NCBI RefSeq assembly: GCF_001552785.1
Contig: NZ_KQ959507.1
Span: forward strand, 1-64,000
Reading direction: 5' to 3'
Source of the DNA: Atopobium deltae
Lineage (GTDB): Bacteria > Actinomycetota > Coriobacteriia > Coriobacteriales > Atopobiaceae
DNA: 64,000 nucleotides
Position numbers and translations under genes: made by a program. Positions 17,211 through 26,246 of this stretch are shown piece after piece (the first letter of the stretch is position 1; every line of letters begins with the position of its first letter). The notes below the pieces were generated by a model, which did not search any database, was not told the DNA's origin, and worked only from the letters and a program-made list of their open reading frames with translations.

Positions 17211-18527
17211 ATGTCAAAACCCATTGTTGCGATTGTTGGTAGACCCAATGTAGGGAAATCTACGCTGGTCAATCGTATCGCACAGGATAAAGAAGCCATT
17301 GTGCACGAGTCGCGCGGCGTCACCCGCGATCGCTCATATCATGAGGCCGATTGGTCTGGTCGTGAGTTTACGCTTATCGATACAGGCGGCGTCGAGCCAA
17401 ACCGAAGCGACGATGCCTTTGCGTCGCACATTCGCTCCCAGGCGCTCGCCGCGTGCGAGGAAGCCGATGCCATCATCTTTGTGGTTGATGGTACGGTTGG
17501 TGTGACCGACGAAGATGAAGAAGTCGCGCGTATTTTGCGTAAAACCAAAAAGCCTGTGTTTTTGTGCGTCAATAAGCTCGATAACCCCGATTCCGATGGA
17601 GAGATTTGGGACTTTTATTCACTCGGTATAGGGCGACCCTTTGCGCTTTCGGCGTTGCACGGGTATGGAACGGGCGATCTTCTCGACGAAATCATTGCCG
17701 TGCTGCCCGAAGACACCGACGACGAGCTGTATACCGAAGATATGCTCAACATTGCACTGGTAGGACGTCCCAATGTGGGTAAATCATCGCTGATTAACAA
17801 GCTTGCGCGGCGCCAGCGCAGTATTGTGTCGGATATTGCAGGCACCACGCGCGACGCGCTCGATATTATGATTGAGCAGGATGGTGAGCTGTATCGTTTG
17901 ATTGACACGGCGGGCATGCGTAAGCGCACTGTTGTGCACGAGGACGTCGAGTATTACAGCATGGTGCGCGGCCTGCGTGCGATGGATAAGGCCGATGTGT
18001 GTTTGCTGGTTATCGATTCGGTCGACGGTGTGACCGAACAGGACCAAAAAATTGCAGGCATGGCCATTGATCGCGGCTGCGCTCTGGTTATTTTGTTGAA
18101 TAAGTGGGATTTGCTACAGGACGATAAGCAGCGCGAAGACGTGATTGCCTCGCTTGAGTCGCGCCTGACCTTTGTGTCATGGGCGCCGTATGTGCGTATT
18201 TCGGCACTCACGGGCCGCAGCGTGGATAAAATTCTGGGTATGGCGTCGGCGGCCGCTGCTGCTCGCGGACGTCGTGTGACCACAGCAAAACTTAACACTC
18301 TCATTACGCATTTGCGTCAAACGGGTCATACCGTTGTCGATAAAAGCCGGCGCCTTAAAATTCATTACGCAACGCAGGTTGCCATCAATCCACCCGTGTT
18401 TACGTTTTTCTGCAATGCGCCCGATATGGTTGATGAAAATTACAGACGCTACCTCGAAAATCGCCTTCGTGAAGCGTATCCTTTAGAGGGCACGCCCATC
18501 CGTTTGCGTTTTGCCAAGAAAGAGTAA
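17211..18527 (+). CDS. der: Ribosome assembly GTPase Der (EngA)
   Basis: 438 residues with two GTPase domains in tandem and a KH-like C-terminus, used in 50S subunit assembly. Domain 1: GRPNVGKSTLVNRI, DTGGV, NKLD. Domain 2: GRPNVGKSSLINKL, DTAGMRKR, NKWDL. The C-terminal part has INPPVFTFFCNAPDMV and the final R-Y-LENRLREAYPLEGTPIRLRF typical of Der. ATG with AGGAG 7 bases upstream. Essential in most bacteria. Confidence 0.96.
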   Translation: MSKPIVAIVGRPNVGKSTLVNRIAQDKEAIVHESRGVTRDRSYHEADWSGREFTLIDTGGVEPNRSDDAFASHIRSQALAACEEADAIIFVVDGTVGVTDEDEEVARILRKTKKPVFLCVNKLDNPDSDGEIWDFYSLGIGRPFALSALHGYGTGDLLDEIIAVLPEDTDDELYTEDMLNIALVGRPNVGKSSLINKLARRQRSIVSDIAGTTRDALDIMIEQDGELYRLIDTAGMRKRTVVHEDVEYYSMVRGLRAMDKADVCLLVIDSVDGVTEQDQKIAGMAIDRGCALVILLNKWDLLQDDKQREDVIASLESRLTFVSWAPYVRISALTGRSVDKILGMASAAAAARGRRVTTAKLNTLITHLRQTGHTVVDKSRRLKIHYATQVAINPPVFTFFCNAPDMVDENYRRYLENRLREAYPLEGTPIRLRFAKKE

Positions 18528-18605
18528 GGCGGTACCGTCCGACATTGCGCCGTCGCAGGCTCCTGCGCACAACCGCACCGTAACCCCCTCCAAGAAAGAT
18601 GATCG

Positions 18606-19274
18606 ATGGATCCAGTTGTTCTTACCATAGTACTTATGCTCGCAGCTTACTTTATTTGTGGCATACCCTTTGGTCTTATCATCTGCTCATGCATGACGCA
18701 TGCCGATATTCGCTCGATGGGTTCGGGCAATATTGGTTCAACCAATGTGGGGCGCAGTGTTGGCGCAAAAGCGGCGGCGCTGACGCTTGCTGCCGATACG
18801 ATAAAAGCCATTGCTTGCAGCGTTGCGGCACGCGTAATTGTCATGTTTGCATTTGGCCTTCCTGATGCAGCGGCGACTATGCCGTCGGGTGCCTATGGTT
18901 GGATTGGCGCTGCTGTCTGCGTGGCGGGTGTGTGTGGCCATATTTTTTCTCCCTACTTGGGCTTTAAGGGGGGTAAAGGCATCGCCGCAGGTTTTGGCGC
19001 AATGATAGGCTTCGCTCCGTTAGTAGCGGTTGGTTTGTTGGCAGTCTTTTTAGCCATCATCCTGCCAACACGCCTCATTTCGGCGGGCTCGGTGGCAGCG
19101 GCGGCCTCGTTGCCCTTCTGGACCTTGTTTTTGTATCAGGCCAAGCCTGAGGTGTTTGGACTTATCAGTTTCGTCGCTTTTATCGTCATTTGGGCGCATC
19201 GCAACAATCTTAAAAAATTGCTCACAGGACAAGAGAAGCGCTTCTCGTTTCATCATGAAGTAAAGGGTGAATAG
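18606..19274 (+). CDS. plsY: Glycerol-3-phosphate acyltransferase PlsY
   Basis: 222 residues, five or so membrane helices. Transfers acyl groups from acyl-phosphate to glycerol-3-phosphate, the first step of phospholipid synthesis. The three family motifs are present: MGSGNIGSTNVGR, GHIFSPYLGFKGGKGIAAGFG, and a late IVIWAHRNNLKKLLTG. gpsA, which makes its substrate, starts 3 bases after it. Slightly longer than the family norm because of a loop near residues 85-95. Confidence 0.95.
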   Translation: MDPVVLTIVLMLAAYFICGIPFGLIICSCMTHADIRSMGSGNIGSTNVGRSVGAKAAALTLAADTIKAIACSVAARVIVMFAFGLPDAAATMPSGAYGWIGAAVCVAGVCGHIFSPYLGFKGGKGIAAGFGAMIGFAPLVAVGLLAVFLAIILPTRLISAGSVAAAASLPFWTLFLYQAKPEVFGLISFVAFIVIWAHRNNLKKLLTGQEKRFSFHHEVKGE

Positions 19275-19277
19275 TGA

Positions 19278-20348
19278 ATGAATAGTACGCAGGACATCGC
19301 GAGCGAGATTGTGGACACGAGCACGCACGCTCCGCATACGGTTTGCGTGGTCGGCACGGGTTCGTGGGGAACTGCCGTAGCAGGGCTTATAGCGCCCCAT
19401 GTCGATAAGGTCGTCATGTGGTCGCATTCTGCCGAGATCGCCGAGTCAATTACTCAGACGCATAAAAATAATTTGTACTTGACCGACTACACGCTTCCAG
19501 ACAACGTGGTGGCGACGCTCAGCATGCAGGAAGCGCTGGCGGATGCCGCCGAGATTTTCTTCGTGGTGCCCTCATCGTTTTTGCGTGCAACCGCGCGTGA
19601 TGTTGCGCAGTATCGCAAACCTGGCACGCCCTCCCTAGTGCTCACAAAGGGTATGGAACACCAGGGCGCCAAAACCATGACCGAAGTGGTTGCGGAGGAG
19701 CTCGGCGAGCCCGACCTTATCTGCGCGCTTTCGGGTCCCAACCATGCCGAAGAGGTATGCAAAAAGAAGGTTGCAGCCTCCGTTATTGCGGGCAAAAACC
19801 CTAAGATCGTCGAGCGCTTCCAGCGCCTGGTCTTATCGCCAGAGTTCCGCATTTATGTCTCGGATGACCTGGTAGGTGTTGAGGTGTGCGCTGCTGTCAA
19901 AAATGTCATCGCTATTGCGGCGGGCCTGGCCGTGGGCGTAGGACAGGGCGATAATACCTTGGCAGTTATTATGACGCGTGGTCTTGCCGAGATTGGACGC
20001 ATTGTGAGTGCTTGCGGCGGCGACCCTTTGACCTGCATGGGTCTTGCCGGTATGGGAGACCTCGTTGCAACCTGTACTTCACCGCATTCGCGCAATAGAA
20101 GCTTTGGTGTGGCGCTCGCGCAGGGAACCACACTCGAGGAGTATGAGCGCTCCACCAAGATGATTGTCGAGGGCGCTCGCGCCGCTAAAAGTGTGTATGC
20201 TATTGCGCAGGATAAGCACATCGAAGTTCCCATCACCAAAACGGTGCACGCTATTTTGTACGAACATCTTTCATTGGAAGATGCGTTTACTATACTGCTT
20301 GAGCGCAAACCGCACGAGGAGTTTTACGGATTTCAGCGCTCGCTCTAA
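19278..20348 (+). CDS. gpsA: Glycerol-3-phosphate dehydrogenase [NAD(P)+]
   Basis: 356 residues. Reduces dihydroxyacetone phosphate to glycerol-3-phosphate for PlsY. Rossmann motif GTGSWGTAVAGLIA near residue 26, SGPNHAEEV, the catalytic lysine in VCAAVKNVIAIAAGL, and GMGDLVATCTSPHSRNRSFG. About 18 extra N-terminal residues precede the fold. Immediately downstream of plsY, so the two steps are made together. Confidence 0.95.
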   Translation: MNSTQDIASEIVDTSTHAPHTVCVVGTGSWGTAVAGLIAPHVDKVVMWSHSAEIAESITQTHKNNLYLTDYTLPDNVVATLSMQEALADAAEIFFVVPSSFLRATARDVAQYRKPGTPSLVLTKGMEHQGAKTMTEVVAEELGEPDLICALSGPNHAEEVCKKKVAASVIAGKNPKIVERFQRLVLSPEFRIYVSDDLVGVEVCAAVKNVIAIAAGLAVGVGQGDNTLAVIMTRGLAEIGRIVSACGGDPLTCMGLAGMGDLVATCTSPHSRNRSFGVALAQGTTLEEYERSTKMIVEGARAAKSVYAIAQDKHIEVPITKTVHAILYEHLSLEDAFTILLERKPHEEFYGFQRSL

Positions 20349-20376
20349 GCCCGCCACAACGAGATAAGGAAAGCCC

Positions 20377-21060
20377 ATGTTTGATACGCCAAAAATAGCT
20401 CCGTCGATCTTATCGGCAAACTTTATGGAGCTCGGACACGAGATCGATAAAATTTCGACGGCTGATTACATCCATTTTGATGTGATGGATGGCAGGTTTG
20501 TGCCCAACCTTTCGTTTGGGCTCCCCATCTTACGACAGCTGAAAGCATACACGGATCTGCCTATTGACGTGCACCTTATGATTGATAATCCCGACAGCAT
20601 GATTGACGAATATATCGATGCTGGTGCCGATATTGTGTGCTTTCATTTGGAGGCGGCGACGCATCCGCATCGCATTATTTCGCGTATTCACGAGAAGGGT
20701 CGTCTTGCGGCGATCGCGCTTAATCCAGGAACACCCGTAAGTGCCCTTGATCCGCTGATTTACGATCTTGACATGGTACTTATCATGAGTGTCAACCCTG
20801 GCTATGGCGGACAGAAGTTTATTGACAGCACCGTACACAAGCTTAAAGCCGTGCGTGCCTTGTGCACGCAAGCGCAGGTCAACCCCATTATTGAGGTCGA
20901 TGGCGGCATTAACACGCGCACTGCCGAGCTCGTGTGTCGTTATGGCGCAAATTTGCTCGTAGCGGGTAGCTCGGTGTTTCATGATGACTATGCTCATAAT
21001 ATTGCTGCACTTCGAAAGGCTGCACAGGGCGGCTACAGCATGCAGGGCAATATGGAGTAG
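20377..21060 (+). CDS. rpe: Ribulose-phosphate 3-epimerase
   Basis: 227 residues, TIM barrel of the pentose phosphate pathway interconverting ribulose-5-phosphate and xylulose-5-phosphate. Motifs APSILSANF, HFDVMDGRFVPNLSFG, VHLMI, MSVNPGYGGQKFI and VDGGIN carry the metal ligands and catalytic Asp pair. AAGGAAAG precedes the ATG. The next gene starts 3 bases after the stop. Confidence 0.96.
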   Translation: MFDTPKIAPSILSANFMELGHEIDKISTADYIHFDVMDGRFVPNLSFGLPILRQLKAYTDLPIDVHLMIDNPDSMIDEYIDAGADIVCFHLEAATHPHRIISRIHEKGRLAAIALNPGTPVSALDPLIYDLDMVLIMSVNPGYGGQKFIDSTVHKLKAVRALCTQAQVNPIIEVDGGINTRTAELVCRYGANLLVAGSSVFHDDYAHNIAALRKAAQGGYSMQGNME

Positions 21061-21063
21061 TTC

Positions 21064-22230
21064 ATGAGTTCAGAGTTTGCATATTTAGATTATGCTGCCT
21101 CAGCGCCCGTGCGCAAGCAAGCATACCAGGCACAGGAGGCATATCGAAAGCTCGCGTGTGCGGGCGCCAATCCCAATTCGCTGCATAGTATGGGTCGCAT
21201 GGCTCACCAAGTGCTTGAAGATGCGCGTCGCGATCTTGTTCAAGCTCTGGGTGGAGGCTTCAGGCCTCCTGAGCTTCTCTTTACCTCGGGTGGTACCGAA
21301 TCAAATAACCTTGCGATCTATGGTATTGCTGAAGGTGTGCGCAGGCAGGATCCTGGCCGCACAACGGTGATTATCTCGGCTATTGAGCATGACTCCATTT
21401 TGGATCTGGTGAGCAAGCTGCACGAACGCGGATTTAGCGTGGTGTTGTTGCCTCCTCGCTGTGATGGAAAAATCTATGCCGATGATCTTGCACAACGCAT
21501 TGATGAGCACTGTGCACTGGTGTCGGTTATGCATGCGAATAACGAGACGGGCATTGTGATGGATACAATCTCGCTTGCACGGGTGGCTCATAGCGCGGGT
21601 GCACGTTTTCATACGGATGCAATTCAGGCTTTTGGACGCATACCACTATGCATCGACGAGGTTGATGCGGTGAGCATTGCTGCTCATAAAATTGGTGCTC
21701 CCATCGGTATTGGCGCTGTGGCTATTCGCAAAACCTGTCCTTTTAAAGCACAAAATTTTGGTGGGGGACAGGAGTTTGGTCGCAGGCCTGGTACACAAGA
21801 TGTACAAAGCGCCTACGTGTTTGCTACTATTGCCAAGCTCGTGATGCAGGATCTTCCTAGCGTACGAGCGCAGGTCGCAGCAAAAGCACAGGCTGTCTAT
21901 GATAGACTCTGCCAAAAGGATACGCATATTGTGCCCACCACGACTGCTCTTATCGACGAAAATCGTTTGCCTGGCTTGGTAAGCATTATGGTTGATGGGC
22001 TTGATTCCGAAACCTTGGTGCTCCAGCTCGATGCACGTGGCTATGAGGTTTCGGCAGGGTCGGCCTGTTCGTCGGCGTCGCTGGAGCCATCACATGTGTT
22101 AAAGGCCATGGGTATACCCAGAGATCTTGCCTTTGGAGCTCTACGCATTTCGTTTGATGAGCGCGTTTCTTCCGACGTGCTCGACGGATTTTGCGATACC
22201 TTATTAGATATTGTCGCTCGTTATCGATAG
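21064..22230 (+). CDS. Cysteine desulfurase (NifS/IscS family)
   Basis: 388 residues, PLP enzyme taking sulfur from cysteine for Fe-S clusters or tRNA thiolation. Seen are DYAASAPV, TSGGTESNN, HANNETG, a substrate-phase HTDAIQAFG, the PLP lysine in AAHKIGAPIGIGA, and SAGSACSSASLEPSHVL with the active-site cysteine. The lysine motif has GAP instead of the more usual YGPKG. No IscU or MnmA neighbour is present, so the acceptor is unknown. Confidence 0.9.
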   Translation: MSSEFAYLDYAASAPVRKQAYQAQEAYRKLACAGANPNSLHSMGRMAHQVLEDARRDLVQALGGGFRPPELLFTSGGTESNNLAIYGIAEGVRRQDPGRTTVIISAIEHDSILDLVSKLHERGFSVVLLPPRCDGKIYADDLAQRIDEHCALVSVMHANNETGIVMDTISLARVAHSAGARFHTDAIQAFGRIPLCIDEVDAVSIAAHKIGAPIGIGAVAIRKTCPFKAQNFGGGQEFGRRPGTQDVQSAYVFATIAKLVMQDLPSVRAQVAAKAQAVYDRLCQKDTHIVPTTTALIDENRLPGLVSIMVDGLDSETLVLQLDARGYEVSAGSACSSASLEPSHVLKAMGIPRDLAFGALRISFDERVSSDVLDGFCDTLLDIVARYR

Positions 22231-22277
22231 TTTGGCATCGATAATAAACCATTAAAAACCTGATTCAGGAGTTTTTT

Positions 22278-23027
22278 ATGCCGCACCTTGAAGCTCTCTT
22301 GCGCCTGCAAGAAGTTGATCTTGAAATTATTCGCCACAAGCGCATGCTTGCGTCATTACCGCAGCAAGAAAAAATACATACCATCAAACGAGCGGCGCGA
22401 AGCCTTGCCTCGCAGCTGACGAAGCTCAAAGGCGAGCGCAAAGATGTCGAGATGGAGCTTGCTGACAACCGTGCTACCTATGATCACATGCACGAGGTGC
22501 TTGATCAGGTCACGAAAGAAGCATCTCAAACAACGGATTTTCGTGAGCTTACCAGTTATGAGCAGCAGCTCACGCATCTGGCGCGTCGCATTGACCGTTT
22601 GGATTTTGATAAGATCGCGCTGGATAAAAAGCTTTCCAAGCTGCGTAATGGCGAAGCAAAGGCGCAAAAGATTGCAAAAAATTTACAAACTGAGGCACAG
22701 ACACAGCTTGATGAATACACAACCGCCACGTCTGAACATAATGATGCTATAGCAGCCCTTGAGCAGGAGCGTGAGGAGCTGTGTCATCGGATACAGCCTG
22801 AGCTTTTAGCGCAATATACTAAGGCTGCCAAGCGCTTTAAGGGCTTAGCGGTCGAAACGCTTTTTGGCAACAACCCCTCGGTCTGCCGTGTTGCTTTGCA
22901 GCCAAGTTCGTATGCTGACATTCGTGCTCGCAAGAGTGAAATCACTACCTGCCCATATTGTCATCGCATGCTTGTTGTGCGCGATCCTTCGTATAAAGCT
23001 CAGCAGGCTACAAAGCAGGAGCGTTAA
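22278..23027 (+). CDS. Zinc-ribbon coiled-coil protein (CT398/DUF164-like)
   Basis: 249 residues: a long antiparallel coiled coil (about residues 5-190) and a C-terminal zinc ribbon, of which TTCPYCHRML supplies one CxxC knuckle; the other cysteine is in PSVCRVALQPS. This layout matches a widespread bacterial family of unknown exact function that binds FlhB-like or nucleic-acid partners in some species. AGGAG precedes the ATG. coaBC follows after 2 bases. Confidence 0.8.
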   Translation: MPHLEALLRLQEVDLEIIRHKRMLASLPQQEKIHTIKRAARSLASQLTKLKGERKDVEMELADNRATYDHMHEVLDQVTKEASQTTDFRELTSYEQQLTHLARRIDRLDFDKIALDKKLSKLRNGEAKAQKIAKNLQTEAQTQLDEYTTATSEHNDAIAALEQEREELCHRIQPELLAQYTKAAKRFKGLAVETLFGNNPSVCRVALQPSSYADIRARKSEITTCPYCHRMLVVRDPSYKAQQATKQER

Positions 23028-23029
23028 AA

Positions 23030-24265
23030 ATGTGTAGAACCAAATCCGCTGCCGCTGATCAGTCTCCACAATCTCAGCCACATGTGTTGTTGCTCGTTTG
23101 TGGCGGCATTGCTGCCTATAAGGCCATCGAATGTATGCGCGGCTTGCAAAGGGCAGGCTGCGATGTACGTGTTGCCATGACAGATGATGCCTGTAAGTTT
23201 GTTGGCCCCACAACGTTTGAAGCGCTTTCGGGTCATGCTGTGGCAACGAGTCTCTACGATTTTGATGATTCTCCCATTCCGCATATTTATTTGTCTGACT
23301 GGGCCGACGTGGTGCTGGTAGTACCTTGTACTGCGAACGTATTGGCAAAGCTTGCCACAGGCATTGCCGATGATGTGGTAAGTGCATCCGCGCTCGCGTG
23401 CGATAAGGACTTTGTGATTGCGCCCGCCATGAATACCAAGATGTGGAACAACCCTGCCACGCAGCACAATGTGCATACGCTTTTGCAACGTGGTATGCAT
23501 CTTATTACCCCCGCAACAAAAATGCTTGCCTGTGGCATAACGGGAACTGGCGCCCTTGCGTCGGTTACAAACATTGTTGATACCTGTTTGTTATGGTGTG
23601 CGCGTCGTCTCCAGCCGCAGATCTTATCGTCAAAAAAAGTCCTCATAACGGCAGGTCCTACGCATGAGGCTATTGATCCCGTGCGCTATATTGCGAATGC
23701 CTCCTCGGGCAAAATGGGGTACGCCCTTGCGCGTGCTGTGCGTGACGCTGGCGCTGAAGTAACGCTGGTTACGGGACCCACCGCCCTTGCGGCACCTTGT
23801 GGTGTTACAACCATCGATGTTACGAGTGCACGCGAAATGTATGAGCGCTCGTTGGAAGCGTTTACGGGTGTGGATGCTGCTATTTTAACCGCTGCAGTTG
23901 CGGACTGGACTCCCGTTGAAGCCTGCGATCATAAGCTCAAGAAGCATGCTGAGCCGCTCAGTACGCTTGCGCTGCGCGAAACCGACGATATTCTCAGGAG
24001 TTTAAGTGCTCAAAAAGAGCAGCGCATTGTTATTGGATTTGCCGCCGAAACGGATGATCTTGTGGCGCACGCTCAGCAAAAACTTGCAGATAAACGCTGT
24101 GATATGATTGTTGCCAATGACGTGAGTCGCGCCGATAGTTGCTTTGGAAGCAATACCAACACGGTGAGTTTTGTTACGCCGTCGTCGGTTGAGCAGCTGC
24201 CGACGCTGTCTAAAAAAGAGGTCGCCGAGCACATTGTGGCGAAGCTTGCGGAACTGTTGCGGTAA
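23030..24265 (+). CDS. coaBC: Bifunctional CoaBC (phosphopantothenoylcysteine synthetase/decarboxylase)
   Basis: 411 residues. The N-terminal half is the flavin decarboxylase CoaC (LLVCGGIAAYKAIE, active His in PHIYLSDWAD, PAMNTKMWNNPATQ, LACG); the C-terminal half is CoaB, joining cysteine to 4'-phosphopantothenate (ITAGPTHEAIDPVRYIANASSGKMGYALA, AAVADW, KLKK, FAAETDD, NDVS). Together they perform two steps of coenzyme A synthesis. Length is normal. Confidence 0.95.
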   Translation: MCRTKSAAADQSPQSQPHVLLLVCGGIAAYKAIECMRGLQRAGCDVRVAMTDDACKFVGPTTFEALSGHAVATSLYDFDDSPIPHIYLSDWADVVLVVPCTANVLAKLATGIADDVVSASALACDKDFVIAPAMNTKMWNNPATQHNVHTLLQRGMHLITPATKMLACGITGTGALASVTNIVDTCLLWCARRLQPQILSSKKVLITAGPTHEAIDPVRYIANASSGKMGYALARAVRDAGAEVTLVTGPTALAAPCGVTTIDVTSAREMYERSLEAFTGVDAAILTAAVADWTPVEACDHKLKKHAEPLSTLALRETDDILRSLSAQKEQRIVIGFAAETDDLVAHAQQKLADKRCDMIVANDVSRADSCFGSNTNTVSFVTPSSVEQLPTLSKKEVAEHIVAKLAELLR

Positions 24266-24281
24266 GTGAGGAGTTACTTTC

Positions 24282-26246
24282 GTGGGAATTCTTATTGGAT
24301 GTGAAAAAATTTCTCATGAATGGCCGAACAAAACCGTCTTGCGCGACCAAACCATTGGCATTAATGAGGGCGACCGCATTGGTATTGTGGGAAAAAATGG
24401 CGATGGAAAATCGACATTACTGCAGCTCATTGCCCATGAACTAACCCCAAATCAAGGAACTATTACCTGGCGGCGCAATCTGCGTGTGGGTCTTTTGGCA
24501 CAGGCCGATTCGTTGGATGACACGATGAGCGTGCAGCGCAGCGTGGTGGGCGATATGCCCGAATATCAGTGGGCGCAAGATACGCGTATCCGAGAAATAC
24601 TGTCGGCGTTGTTGGCCGATATCGACTGGGGCGCGCAGATGGGCACGCTTTCGGGTGGGCAGCGCCGTCGTGTTGATCTTGCGCGTGTGCTTATTGGCGA
24701 CTGGGATGTCCTGTTGATGGACGAGCCCACCAACCACTTGGATATGAATGCTATTCACTGGCTTTGTGAGCACTTGCGCGTGCGCTGGCAAAAAAATCAG
24801 GGAGCGTTGCTGCTTGTCACGCATGATCGCTGGTTTTTGGATGAGGTTTGTTTGAGCATGTGGGAAGTCCACAACGGCCTGATTGATCCGTTTGAGGGTG
24901 GCTATTCGGCCTATATTCAGCAGCGTGTTGAGCGCCAGCGCCAGCAGATGGTTTCTGAACAGCGCCGACAAAACATTTTACGAAAAGAATTGGCCTGGCT
25001 TTCACGCGGTGCGCAGGCGAGAAGTACGAAGCCTAAGTTTCGAGTGGAAGCAGCACGGAAACTTATTGCAGAAGATCCACCGTTGCGTGACAGTCTGCAG
25101 CTAAAGCGACTGGCGCTGACGCGTTTGGGCAAGCAGGGCATCGAGCTCAAAGACGTTTCATATGTCGTTGAGGCTCGTGATGTTCCTGCAGCTCCGGCGG
25201 CTGGCGCGCTGTCTGGATCGCACGTACCCGCAGCTGCGTCCGCACCATCATCCGAAACCACTATCATCAAACCAACCTCATGGATTATCGGCCCAGGTGA
25301 TCGCATTGGTATTGTTGGCGAGAATGGCGCTGGTAAAACAACGCTTCTCAAACTTATGACGGGCAAACTGCATCCTCAGCACGGTTGTGTCAAAATAGGT
25401 AAAACCGTGCGTTTTGGCTTTTTAACCCAAAACCTTGATAGCCTGCGTGACAAACAGGATTGGCGCGTGCAAGAAATTTTGCAGCAATATAAGCAGAGTT
25501 TCGACATCGACGGTAAGAGTTATTCTCCGCAGAAGCTTCTCGAGCTTGTGGGCTTTAACATTAAAGATTTTATGAGCCGCATTTGCGATCTTTCGGGCGG
25601 ACAGTTACGTCGTCTGGCGCTCATGTGCGTTTTGCTGGAGCAACCAAACGTGCTCATTCTTGATGAGCCTGGCAATGATCTCGACACCGATATGCTGGCG
25701 CAGCTCGAGGATCTTCTCGACAGCTGGCCCGGCACACTGCTGATGGTAACCCACGATCGTTACCTTATGGAGCGCGTCTGCGATAACCAATTTGCTCTTA
25801 TCGATGGCACGATTCGCCATTTGCCAGGTGGCATTGATGAATATTTCCGCTTATGTGCTGGCCGCCAAGACCGTCGAGCTGAGGCTGGGCGAGAAGGGCG
25901 TGGGGCTGCGGCGAGTGACGCGACTGGCGGCGGTGGTGCAGATTCTGCTGGTCGCACCAGCACCGCAACAAGCGGCGACGCTGCAGCAAGCAACGAAGCC
26001 GCTCCGACTCTCACTGCCGCACAGATTTATGAACTCAAAAAGCAGCACGCCTCAACTGAGCGCAAAATGAAGACCGCTCAGGCAAACATTGCCGAAATCA
26101 AACAAACAATGCTGCAGATAGACCCCACTGATTACGTCAAGCTCGAGGAATTGCAGACACGTCTTGAAGCCGAGCGAGCACGTCTTGACGATCTTGAAAC
26201 ACAATGGTTAACGCTTGAAGAAACGTTGGAAACCGATCATGCATAA
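24282..26246 (+). CDS. ABC-F family ATPase, second copy
   Basis: 654 residues, two ABC domains, no membrane segments. Walker A GKNGDGKST and GENGAGKTT, signatures LSGGQRRRVDLARVL and LSGGQLRRLALMCVL, Walker [12 protein letters not shown] and LILDEPGNDLD (the second has GND in place of the usual TNH). It is of the Uup type, with a C-terminal coiled coil; Uup acts in translation and DNA-repair-related processes. Two Ala/Gly/Ser-rich inserts lie between the domains and before the coiled coil. GTG start with GAGGAG 11 bases upstream. The exporter gene starts inside its end. Confidence 0.87.
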   Translation: MGILIGCEKISHEWPNKTVLRDQTIGINEGDRIGIVGKNGDGKSTLLQLIAHELTPNQGTITWRRNLRVGLLAQADSLDDTMSVQRSVVGDMPEYQWAQDTRIREILSALLADIDWGAQMGTLSGGQRRRVDLARVLIGDWDVLLMDEPTNHLDMNAIHWLCEHLRVRWQKNQGALLLVTHDRWFLDEVCLSMWEVHNGLIDPFEGGYSAYIQQRVERQRQQMVSEQRRQNILRKELAWLSRGAQARSTKPKFRVEAARKLIAEDPPLRDSLQLKRLALTRLGKQGIELKDVSYVVEARDVPAAPAAGALSGSHVPAAASAPSSETTIIKPTSWIIGPGDRIGIVGENGAGKTTLLKLMTGKLHPQHGCVKIGKTVRFGFLTQNLDSLRDKQDWRVQEILQQYKQSFDIDGKSYSPQKLLELVGFNIKDFMSRICDLSGGQLRRLALMCVLLEQPNVLILDEPGNDLDTDMLAQLEDLLDSWPGTLLMVTHDRYLMERVCDNQFALIDGTIRHLPGGIDEYFRLCAGRQDRRAEAGREGRGAAASDATGGGGADSAGRTSTATSGDAAASNEAAPTLTAAQIYELKKQHASTERKMKTAQANIAEIKQTMLQIDPTDYVKLEELQTRLEAERARLDDLETQWLTLEETLETDHA